A DNA stretch of 64,000 bases from Bufo bufo (lineage: Eukaryota > Chordata > Amphibia > Anura > Bufonidae): positions 743,319,146 through 743,383,145 of the forward strand of contig NC_053389.1 in NCBI RefSeq assembly GCF_905171765.1, given 5' to 3'. The notes under the pieces are model-generated. The model was not told where the DNA came from and did no database searches. It saw only the letters and a program-made list of their open reading frames with translations. Shown piece after piece: positions 10,401 to 22,400 of the stretch. Each line of letters starts with the position of its first letter. Positions within the stretch are counted from its first letter, which is position 1. Made by a program: the position numbers and the translations under genes.

Positions 10401-13400
10401 GGCTTAAAAGTTAAGAAACAAATTTCAAATTTTTTCAGAAAATTTCCAAAACCCACTTTTTAAGGACCAGTTTTGGTCTGAAGTCACTTTGTGAGACTTA
10501 CATAACAGAAACCACCCATAAATGGCCCCATTTTAGAAACTACACCCCACAAGGTATTCAAAACTGATTTTATAAACTTTGTTAACCCTTTAGGTGTTCC
10601 ACAAGAATTAAAGGAAAATGTAGATGACATTTCAGAATTTCACTTTTTTAGCAGATTTTCAATTTTCTCAGTAACAAAGCAAGGGTTAACAGCCTAACAA
10701 AACTCAATATTTATTACCCTGATTCTGTAGTTTGCAGAAACACCCCATGTGTGCCCATACAGCAGTTTACGACCACATAACAGGAGTAGGACGCAGAAGG
10801 AAAGGAAGGCAGATTTCACTGGGATAATTTTTTATTTGCCATGTCACATTTGAAGACCCCCTGATGCACCCCTAGAGTAGAAAGATAAAATAATGACCTC
10901 ATTTTGGAAACTATGGGATAAGGTGGCAGTTTTGTTGGTACTATTTTAGGGTACATATGATTTTTTGTTGCTCTATATTACACTTTTTGTGAGGCAAGGC
11001 AAGAAATTGCTGTTTTGGCACAGTTTTTATTTTTTGTTATTTACAACATTTATCTGACAGATTAGATCATGTGGTATTTTTATAGATCATGGTGTTACGG
11101 ACGCGACAATACCAAATATGACAGATTTTTTAGTGTCTCCATATTCTGAAAGCCATAGTTTTTTTATTTTTTGGGTGACTGTCTTATGTAGGGTATCTTT
11201 TTGCGGGATGAGATGACTGTTTGGCACTTTTTTGGGGTGCATATGACTTTTTGATCGCTTGCTATTACACTTTTTGTGATGTAAGGTGACAAAAAATGTT
11301 TTTTTTTTTTTTGCGGTGTTCATCTGAATGGTTAGGTCATGTGATATTTTTATAGAGCAGGTTGTTACGGACACGGCAATACCTAATATGTCTACTCGAA
11401 ACATTTAATTTTTTTTGTAAAACTTTATTTTTTGTTAACTTCTTTTTTCACTTTATTTTATGTCCCACTCTGAGACTTCAACTTTTGGGGGTCTGATCCC
11501 CTTTACAATGCATTACAGCCAATGCATTACAATACAGAAGTATTGTAAGTGTATTGCACACTGTAATACACTTACAGCTTCCTGCCTGTGAGATCCAGGG
11601 GGCTGGATCTCACAGGCTGTCACGGAAGGCATCTGGCTGCCTTCCCTGCCATCGGGTCCCCGTCACAGCAGCACGAAGACCCGATGGCCACCTGGCAGGA
11701 TACCGCACGTGCCGCGGTCAGCGCTGACCGCGGCAGTGCAAGGGTTAATGTGCTGGTGTCAGTGACTGCTGGGTCCGTGCCGCTGATCGGGTGGGCGCAG
11801 CTCCTGCACCCGCCCGATCAGCATGACATACATGTAAGTCACTTGTCCTTAAGTCACGGCCAGATATGACGTCTTTACGGGGTATAAAAAGAGGGATTCC
11901 CCTCATGACAGATCTTGAAAATTGTTTATATTTACGCTCACCATTCCCTCCTGTATATCGTGTGGTTCCTTGCCTTTAATATTGACATCGATCTCATGAT
12001 ACATTTTTAGGAGATAACTTATGTAATTGATCGCCTTGACAGATTTATTATATATGTTATTCACAAATAAAAAATTATAATTTTTTGTATCACTTTACAC
12101 GTTTTCTTCACGATTTCACATTCACTCATTATTTATTATTTTTTTACTTATTTTCCTTAGTTATATTTACGTATTCACACCTTTTTACTCTTTTGTACTT
12201 TTTATCATATTATGAATTCTCTATTCACTTAGGGCTCTTTCACACTTGCGTTGTTCTTTTCCGGCATAGAGTTCCTTCGTCGGGGCTCTATGCCGGAAGA
12301 ATCCTGATCAGGATTATCCCCATGCATTCTGAATGGAGAGAAATCCGTTCAGGATGTCTTCAGTTCAGGACCGGAACGTTTTTTGGCCAGAGAAAATACC
12401 GCAGCATGCTGCGCTTCTTGCTCCGGCCAAAAATCCTGAACACTTGCCGCAAGGCCGGATCCGGAATTAATGCCCATTGAAAGGCAATCACGTGACCGCC
12501 GCACATCACAATGACCGGGTCACGCGGATGATCACCTGACTGGCATTGGGTGTTCAGTGTGTGCTTCCGGTTCTATGTGTGTGCATATAGATGAACATTT
12601 GTAATGAGGATCCACTTATGTTAATTAATTGACGGTTATGGATTGGTGGGTTGAGCGTTTTAACCCCTTCCCGACCTTTGTCATACTGTTACTTCATGGG
12701 AACCACTTAGTTCCTGCAATTTGCCGTAATAGTATGTCATAGTGATCGCGCGGGCGCGCAATCACTGCAGGGGCCCGTCAGTCTGTGGTAGCCGGACCCC
12801 TGCTGTATCTGCCGGCATTGCTGTAAAAGCCGATGCCGGCAGATTAACCCCTTCTATGCCGCTGACAGCGAAATAGAAAATGTTTGTGGCGGGGCCCCGA
12901 TGCGACACATGGCAGCCTGATGCCGTGCAGAGGCTGCCCAATGCCTTGCACGGCATCGTGACCTGCCTTCTACGGGAGCCAAGGAGATCCAGCCTCAGGC
13001 TGGGTCTCCTAGGCAACCTGTTAGTGTATGACTCAGTGTCATACACTAACAGGCAATGCATTACAATACAGATGTATTGTAATGCATGGCAGAGGGGATC
13101 AGACCCCCAAAAGTGAATGTCATAAATAAAGTAAAGTAAAAAAATGTGTTTTTAATAAAATGAATAAAGTAATAAAATTAATAAAGTAAAAAAGAAAAAA
13201 AACGCTCCTTTCCCTTATTTTATAATAAAAAACAGAAAAAAACAAAACAAAACCCACACATATTAGGTATCGCCGCATCCGTAATGACCGGCTTTATAAA
13301 TATATCACATGATCTACCCTCTCCGATAAACACCATAATTTTTTTCAAATAAAAACAGTGTAAAAAAAAGCCATTTTCATCACCTTACATCACACAAAGT

Positions 13401-16400
13401 GCAACACCAAGCGATCAAAAAGGCGTATGCCCCCCAAAATGGTATCAATAAAACCGTCACCTCATACCACAAAAAAATGAGCCCCTACCTAAGACCATCC
13501 CCAAAAAAAAATAAAAAAACTATAGCTCTCAGAACATGGAGACACTAAAACATCATTTTTTTTGTGTCAAAACTGCTATTATTGTGCTAAAGTGTAATAC
13601 ATAAAAAAATATACATATTAGGTATCGCCACGTCCATAACAAACAGCTCTATAAAAATATGACATTACCTAACCCCTCAGGTGAACACCGTAAAAAAGGC
13701 AATTTTTGTCACATTACATCACAAAAATTGCAACAGCAAGTGATCAAAAAGGCGTATGCCCCCCAAAATATTACCAATCAGACCGTCACATCCCACAAAA
13801 AATGAGACCCTACCTGAGAGAATCTGTCAAAAAATAAAAAAGCTATGGCTCTCAGACTATGAGACACTTAAAATATCATTATTTCGGTTTCAAAAATGCT
13901 ATTATTGTGTAAAACTTAAATAAATAAGAAAAAGTAGACATATTAGGTATTGCCACGTCCATAACGATCTGCTCTATAAAAAAGTCACATGACCTAATCC
14001 CTCGGTTAAACGCTGTAAAAAAAAAAGGTGCCAAAACATCCAATTTTTTTTGTTGCCTCACAAAAATGTAATATAGAGCAATAAAAAATCATATGTACCC
14101 CAAAATAGTACCAATAAAATTGGCACCTTATCCCGTAGTTTCCAAAATGTGATCACTTTTTTTTGAGTTTCTACTGTAGGGGTGCATCAGGGGGGCTTCA
14201 AATGGGACATGGCATCTAAAAACTAGTTCAGCTAAATTTGCCTTCCAATAACCATATGGCGTTCCTTTCCTACTGCGCCCTGCCGTGTGCCCGTACAGCA
14301 GTTTACCATCACATGTGGGGTGTTTCTGTAAACCGCAGAATCAGGGTAATAAATATTGAGTTTTATTTGGCTGTTAACCCTTGCTTTGCTACTGGAAAAA
14401 AATGGATTAAAATGTAAAATCTGCCAAAAAAGTGAAATTCTGAAATTTCATCTCCATTTTCCATCAATTCTTGTGGAGCACCTAAAGGGTTAAGAAAGTT
14501 AGTAAAATCAGTTTTGCATACCTTGAGGGGTGTAGTTTCTAAAATGGGGTCATTTTTGGGTGGTTTCTATCATGTAAGCCTCACAAAGTGACTTCAGACC
14601 TGAACTGGTCCTTTAAAAAGTGGGTTTTGGAAATTTTCCAAAAAATTTCAAGATTTGCTTCCATACTTCTAAGCCTTTTAACGTCCCCAAAAAATAAAAT
14701 GTCATTTTCAAAATGATCCAAACATGAAGTAGACATATGGAGAATGTAAAGTAATTACTATTTTTGAAGGTATTACTATCTATTCTAAAAGTAAAGAAAT
14801 TGAAATTTTGAAATTTACTAATTTTTCTAAATTTTGGGTAAATTTGGTATTTTTTATGAATAAAAATGTTTTGTTTTTTTTTTACTTATTTTTACCACTG
14901 TCATGAAGTACAATATGTGACGAGAAAACAATCTCAGAATGGCCTGGATAAGTAAAAGTGTTTTAAAGTTATCACCACATAAAGTGACACATATCAGATT
15001 TGCAAAAATTAGCCTGGGCAGGAAGTTGAATACAGGCCCGGTTTGAAGGGGTAAATGGAGCACATTTCCAAGGAGAGCCGTACCCCCAGATGAAGGTGTT
15101 TGGTATGTGATAAATTTATATTATATTCTGAGGGGTGGTTTTTGTGTATAGCTTTTTATGCATTGTGATGCACTAGCATTTCCTTAATACATTTGACCAC
15201 TTATTTATCCTTGGTCAAGGGATTTATTTATTATTTATTTATTTTATGCACTTATATAGCGCTACTATATTCCCCGGCATCACACTGTCCCCAATGGGGC
15301 TCACAATCTAATCCCTATCAGTATGTCTTTAGAGTGTGGGAGGAAACCGGAATATCCGGAGGAAAGCCACGCAAACACAGGGAGAACATACAAACTCCAT
15401 TCAGATGTTGTCCTTGGTTGGATTTGAGCCCAGTGCTAACCACTGAGCCACCGTGCTGCCCTATTATTGCATCCCTTCCCCTTATGAGATTTTTACTTAT
15501 GTAAACTTCCCTCAGGAGTATACCGCACTTTTGTTGTGATGTATTTTGTCTCTATTTTTATTACAGTGCAGGGTACTCCTGTCCATTATATAAAGAATCA
15601 GATGACCTCCCTCAAATTTATTGGATCCACAGGTCCTAACGTTCATTTCACCAGTACCGCGTGTGCAAAGTAACTCTCCTTCATTATGTCTATTTAGTGC
15701 CACCTTTTGGAGATAGTTTCTCTGTGAGTAGGTGACCGACCTTTCAACAGGCCTTGCTACAGGACTAGGACATAAGTCAAGCCAGAATCTTCTCCATAAG
15801 TAACAGAGGCTCGTCCGCAGACAACTGTTCCTTGGTTTTTGTCCTTCGTCAGTGCAGAGCATGGTCCAGGTTGGCTGGATGGGAGGCTTTTGATATGGAT
15901 CTGGGGGAATAAAGATTTTCATGAAAAAGCTTCTGGTTTGGTCAGGTTGCAAGGCCTGGTAAAAGGTTTATCAGGTGGCACCTTCTTCCTGGAGGTGAGC
16001 TACTTTGCATACCTATTTTCCCAGGGAGCCTTGAGTGGTCTAAAAGATTTGCTGTGCCAACTTGGTCTCTACAAGGAGAAACATTATTCCCCCAGAACGC
16101 AAACCATGTGTAACATGCCTATTGCAACTTCTTCAGATGGAAACTTTTAACCTATCAAGCCGGGAATAAATGTCCACAGAGCCCCCTGACCAAATGGTCA
16201 ATGCATGGGCCAGAGTAGGTGCCCAAGGTGTAACACATCTTGAGTAATCAGTTTGATTTCCATCAAGCAGCTACCCTACAGTGCTGTCACTTTCAGTCGT
16301 CCTCTTCTCTCTGTGATCTTCCTTATGTTCATAGGCATGTCTGTCACTTCTCTGCCCCCCAGTTTGTTTAGAAGGAGTTTTATCGGCTACACTTGACAGC

Positions 16401-19400
16401 ATTGGTTTTTATTTCTGGCTGTGAAAGATAACATTTCACACTGAGGCTGTCATGCGTAAGTTAGGGCATGGGCAACCTTGAAAAAATAACTGTAGCAATG
16501 CAGCCGGCCGTGGGTTTTTGGTTGTTCCGCCATCAGTTATCTCTTCCTACTCCCCCATACCCTTGGGCCAGTTATCATTGCCGTAGAAGTGGAGCCGCTT
16601 TTCTAAGGCTACTTTCACATCATCTGGGGATCTGAAAACCACAGCAGAACACTTCCATTGGAATAATACAACCAGCTGCATCTTTTCAGAACTGATCCAG
16701 TTATATTGAAAATGAAGAAACCGGAACCAGCACTAAAACCATTGTAAGTCAATTGGCGCCGGATCCGTTTTTTTTCATATCTGAAATAAAAAATAAAAAA
16801 AGTTCTGGCACCATTGGCTTAAATGGTTTTTGGTATTTTTAAATTTGGCTTTTTCAGTTTCCCATGCCAGACACAAAAATTCCGATGCACTCTGTTTTGG
16901 TTTGTTCAGTTTTTTTTCCCCATTGACAATGAATAGAGACAAAACTGAAGCGTTGGGTTGCAGTTTTCAGATCTGTGCCGGATGTCAAAAAAGGACCGCA
17001 CAACGCAAATGTTGAAAGTAGCCTAAAAGGTAAAATGAGCAAAACGGAGAGCAGCTTCCTTTCAAGTGAAGACCTCTGATAAATCTCCCACACCCAGTGC
17101 TCCTGAAGGGTCAGTAGGTTACGGTAGATGTCAGTAGGCCAGAAAGTTTACTCGCCTTGTTCAGAGTTATGGCCTCAGGGAACTTACCTCTCAGAACCTG
17201 GAAGCCTCACAGAGCCACCAGATGCTTTGACATAAAGATGCCTTTTCAATGCTTGGTTGAGGGACTTCTGGTTCTGAGACCTACTCATGATGACCCTTCA
17301 TGTAAAGGAGCAATTGCTGCATTCACAATTTTTTCTAACTTAGTATTTTTCATTCCCTCATCTGTGTCCTGTCAGTCACATGGCTTTAATTAATGGCCGT
17401 CTGTCTCTAGCTCCCACTTCAAGATTTCAAGCCATTCTGCCAAGTCTGCCCATTTCACCTCCTCGTGCTGTGGCCTGGAAAGATCTTCTTCTGCCTGTCC
17501 TGTACCCTTCTCAGGAAGCTAATGCACAGCCATTATTCAGCTTTTATCAGGCCGATTGTTCTCCATATTTTTTACTTTGTGTTTTTGCATTACATTTCAT
17601 TAAGACTGTCCCTCAGCTTCCTAGGAATATCTTGTTCTCAGTGTTCTGCCTCAAGGATAGTAGTGATTTTCCAGTTTTCTTCACATATGGCAGGGCTTTG
17701 TGTTTCTTTGTCCCTCCAGATTGTTGGATTGATTTCAGAGTTTTTCATTAACGCGTTCCCGCTCCAGTGCTTCATCGGTGGACTGGCACACGTTTTTGTC
17801 GGACACGCTTATGGAACTGGTGGTGGATGCCCTTGTACTGTGAAAAATTATCGTAATCCTGATCATATCTGCAATATTAATTCTGAGTGTAGATAAGTGG
17901 CCCAGCTCATTCTTATGGTGAATTACTAGGATCTAGTCTACAATGTATTATGTTATTTTGGGTAGAAAATTCTGCTCTGCGTTTTCAGTGCGTCTTTCTA
18001 GATGTTGGAACACGTTTGCTTTCTGATAAAGATGTGCATAGATGTAGTCGTAGGCTGCTTACATGCAGTGGTCCGTGTGACTGCCGTATTTCCTGGACTG
18101 ACCGCTGTTCTGTGATCTATGATGCAGTGAGTTCATCTCGCCTAAGCCACAGTTGGCCGTGTGAAAGCAGCATTAAAGAGTCACTGTACTTCACAGGATT
18201 TAATTTAATAGAGAATGGTGTAAATGACATATTGTTAAATCACTTTCTTTAAAAAAAAACGCCTCCATCCACTTAAAAAAAAATCTGTAAAACTGCAACC
18301 ACTAGGGGTCTCACTTCCACTTAATTTGCAGTCCACTGCCTGTTGCTAGGTAAGATCTATCCTTAGTAAGGGTACTTTCACCCTGTCGGATCCGTCCTGC
18401 CGCTATTTCGCCGGACCACCGCTCCATCCCTATTGACTATAATGGGGACGGGGACGGAGCTCCGGCGCAGCACGGCAGTGCACGGCGAGAGGCCGCCGGA
18501 CTAAAAAGTCGGACATGCAGTACTTTTAGTCCGGCGGCCTTTCGCCGTGCACTGCCATGCTGCGCCGGAGCTCCGTCCCCATCCCCATTTATAGTCAATG
18601 GTGACCGGAGCGGCGGCACGGAGAAATAGCGGCAGGACAGATCCCACAGGGTGAACAGCCTGTCGGATCCGTCCTGCCGCTAGTGTGAAAGTACCCTAAC
18701 AAAGACTCGGAAAACAGAAAAAGGAAGTGGGGAGGGGGGGGGGGGCTGTCAGAGTTACCTGAGGTCTTGAGCCAACTTCTTGAACACTGCTTCTGAATTC
18801 CGGAGCTGGAAACAAACATAATGGGAAGTAGGGGAAAGGGTGTCATAGCAGTATAGTTCTGGGAGAAAGGGAGCACCCCCCTGCTTCTGAGTGAAATTCA
18901 TCTAGCTGTGCAGCTAAAACAGGAAATAATACAGCTGAAAAAAACGCTAGGGAAGCCCAAACATAACTGTGCCTCCACAGTTATCATTGTACAAGGAAGC
19001 ACAGCCATTATGTAAACTTTTTGAAAACTCTGGTATGCTTTAACCTGTTTAGGACTAAGTGCCATACATATACAGCATGTGCTTCTAACTCTGCAGCGGT
19101 GCAGATACAGGTATACATCTCCTGATCTAAGAGAAGTAATGCCACTGCCTCTGTTGGACCCTGTGATCACTGGGTCCCCCTTCGCATGGCAGAGCTGCTT
19201 AGCCGCCAACACAGACGTCACCACAGCCATCCGATAATCCTACTCTATAAAAAAACAATATCAGAACCCATTCTGAAGCTTTATTGTAAAAATCTGCAAA
19301 AATGATTTTGGTAACTCAAGAAATAAAGATTAAAGGGGTTTTCTGAGATCTTTTTACTGATGACCTATCTTCTGAATAGGTCATCAGTATATGATCGGTG

Positions 19401-22400
19401 AAGGCCCGATACCCTGGACCTTTGCCGATCAGCTGTTTGATAAGGTACAGTAGCGCCACAACCCCGTTCTCCCAGCTTTGCCTAGGGAGGCCATATGATG
19501 TCACGTTCATCGGTCACATGTTGGGATGAGCGAACTTGGGTTTTAAGTTCGGCGTACAAGGTTCAGGTTATTTAAGAATTCCATTATTCCACGGACTACA
19601 CAAGTTCGCTCATCCCTAGTCACATGGCATTGAAGTGAATGAGGCTGAGTGGCAGTACCAGGCACAACCAGTATCCAATATACAGCGCTGTCCTTGGTGA
19701 GCTGAGAGGAGGCCGCGGCACCAGTGCAAGTGCCTTCTTAAACACTGATTAGCGGGGGTCCTAGGTTTCGGACCCCCACCAATCAGATACTGAGGACCTA
19801 TCAAGAGGACAGGTAATCAGTAAAAAGATCTCAAACTCTTTTAAGTTGAGGTTAAAGGTGTTTTCCAGGTGGTCCGATTCCCTGCACCCCCACCAATCGG
19901 CTGTCCCCTGCAGTCTCTGGTACTGGAACTGACACTTTGAACGGAGCCGGAAGTGCAGTGGCAGAGCCCCCTTTTTTCCGTCTGTATACCTGTGTATGAT
20001 TCTGCATTCGTCCCGAGAACATGACCCCGTAGGTTATCCCTTTCATCCACGAGGTGAAGCCTTGCATTTTGTGTCTTAGAATTCTTTAGAGATTACATTT
20101 CCATGCTGTGTCTGAAACCACCTGATCCACATAATACGGGATTTAGTGCACATTTCAAATCTGGCAAATGTCCGCTCAATTTGGCAGACAGAAGTATTGT
20201 TTTAATCTGCCCAGTCTTTGACCAGATTGCAAAGTTTAAGGTCACTGTCTTAGTTAGGCAGATGTCCAATCGCTGTTTATGTATTAATACATGAGATGCA
20301 TGTGAGCCCGAAAATTTGCCCTTAATCCTCTTTTAAATAGGTCTGAGAACTTTACACAGAAACTGTTCCATGACCTGGAGGATTCTGGGACGTCTTGTTG
20401 GGTGCATAGAGATGGCCAAATGCTACTGTTTAATTAAAGAGGACCTATAACCTCTCCAGACAGGTCGGTTTTAGGATCTACTTGTGTTTCCCATGTAATA
20501 ACCATTCTGGAGCCTCTCTTCTTATGCCTCTGTGATGTGCCATTCCTTTATTATTCCTGCTCGAAGTTATATATTAAAGGGGGTTTCCGAGACTATATGC
20601 TGGGCCCCTCACATTGAATATACTTACCTGGCTCCCCGCCTGCCATTGGCTGCTCCCCTCCCCCGACACTGGATGTTTTCATCCACGCACGGGAAATAGT
20701 GGCAGTGCAGGGAGACAGGAGCAGAGCGGGGACCAGGTGAGTATATTCAGTGTGAGGGGCCCGGCATATGAGGGAGCTTTTTATAGTCTCGGATAACCCC
20801 TTTAATTACCAGCAGTTTGCAGTGAAGGTCCAGATGGTTGTTACCTGTTGGGGCTGTGTCCCTGCTCAGTCTGACTTTATCAAATCAGTGCTGCAAGGGT
20901 CAGACTGTGAAGGGACACCCCCCCCCCCCCCCCCCAACAGGTAACAACCATCTGGACCTTCATTGCAAGCTGCTAGAAATTCATAGCTTCTAGCAGGAAT
21001 AGTAAAGGAATGACACCGCATAGAGTCATAAGAATGGATGCGCCAGAATTATTATTTCACGGGGAACGCAAGTATTTTGTCAGGAGAGGTTACAGGTCCC
21101 CTTTAAGAAAAGGGTAAAGGAATAGTATTGCTTTTTGGTATTTTTAAAGAGTTAGATTTTTCATTTAAAATGTAAATTGGGGAAGGTGCTGTTGGCAGTA
21201 TTGTATCTGGTGTACAGGCAGTTGTGATGCTGGCAGAGCCGTCTGGACCACACATGGTTGTTAGGGTTGTCCCTAGGACAGTCCCTAGATTTGCAGATCA
21301 GAAATTGTGTGTGTGAAATTTCAGAGCTGGGGGCAAAAATGACCTCCTCTCGGCTCTGAACCCAGTTCTTACTATAGATTTATTTTTCTCCAAAATAATA
21401 GCTTTAAAGATACAGACAAGTGGTAAGTTAGCATACCTCATAAGTACGTTCACTGATCTACTGCATAATGGTAATAATGGCCTTAAAGGGGTTGTCCAGT
21501 TTAGAAAACCCATTTTCATATACATCATTAGGGAATTCTGATTTTAATAGAGTAGGAGGACCTTCATCTCTTGGCCAGACTTGAGTGTCTCCTACCCTGG
21601 AGGACCTGTCCTCTTGATTTCAATGGCAATTGTGTAATGCCTCTTTTCCCTCCTTGTGGTGGCGCTGCAGGAACATTTTTTTCTTTCACTCTATGACTAT
21701 GGGCTTTATGGTCACTGTGACCTCTTTCTTACGAAGAAGTGCCTTCTTTCTTGGCACTGCTGTGGCGGTTTAGCATGGGCACATGCGCTGCCTGTCCACC
21801 TTCGCTCCAGGTCTGCAAGGAAATATCTTCTACTGTAATATCCTTCTATAGTAAGATGTCATGTAAAGTCATGGTGACATCTGTTGTGACTACCCATGTG
21901 ATCACCACGTACAGTTAGTAAGCACGTAAAATGTCAAGGCTGAATTTATACATGAAAGCCCCCTCCCTTTCAGATCTGGACCTTCACACTGTATGTGCTC
22001 CTAGGGTCAATTACTTTGGGAATTGTCTATTTTGCTTATAAGATGTACGGTAAATGATGGACTGTGTTTGTTGTTAAAGGGGGTTTCTTATGAAGACAGA
22101 CCCTGTTAGGGATAGATGACATTGAGTGTGGGGGGGGGTCTCCTGCTTGGGACCCCTCTCTCCGAGCAGAATGGAGAGCCGCTCTGTAGGTGCATCTCCC
22201 ATTCTGGCAGACTTGAGCCCACCATGTATTACACCGTCATTTAAACGCCATGTAGTACTACATTGGTTGTACAGGGGAAACGCCTGGCTGCGTGCCAGGA
22301 GCAGGGCACAGGGCGAATACGTTTTTTGTGAGGGTAGAGGGCTTTTACAGTTTGAACTCCATTCTCATTTTCAGCGTGCATTTACTGTGAAGGAAGTGTG

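Larger units (their letters stand above)
8262..12560. repeat. Large foldback: inverted arms about 4 kb apart
   Basis: The arm at about 8820-9136 (ending AGGAGGGAATGGTGAGC) returns inverted at 11936-12225 (starting GCTCACCATTCCCTCCT). The outer part 8262-8335 (CAGGTGATCATCCGCGTGACC) returns inverted at about 12483-12560. The right arm lacks the part matching 8340-8820 and carries a MITE fragment there. The centre (9362 to about 11870) is a separate TTAA-type element. The arms are AT-rich with no coding frame. The superfamily is unknown. Confidence 0.75.

Noticed and set aside
15420..15462. tRNA gene on the minus strand
   Set aside because: The A- and B-box-like motifs belong to a SINE head followed by V-SINE body. 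No complete cloverleaf is possible.
17380..17896. Two overlapping plus-strand frames of 120-140 residues in intron 1
   Set aside because: They are overlapping frames in pyrimidine-rich DNA with no family resemblance and no splice or start context. Chance frames are expected at this length.
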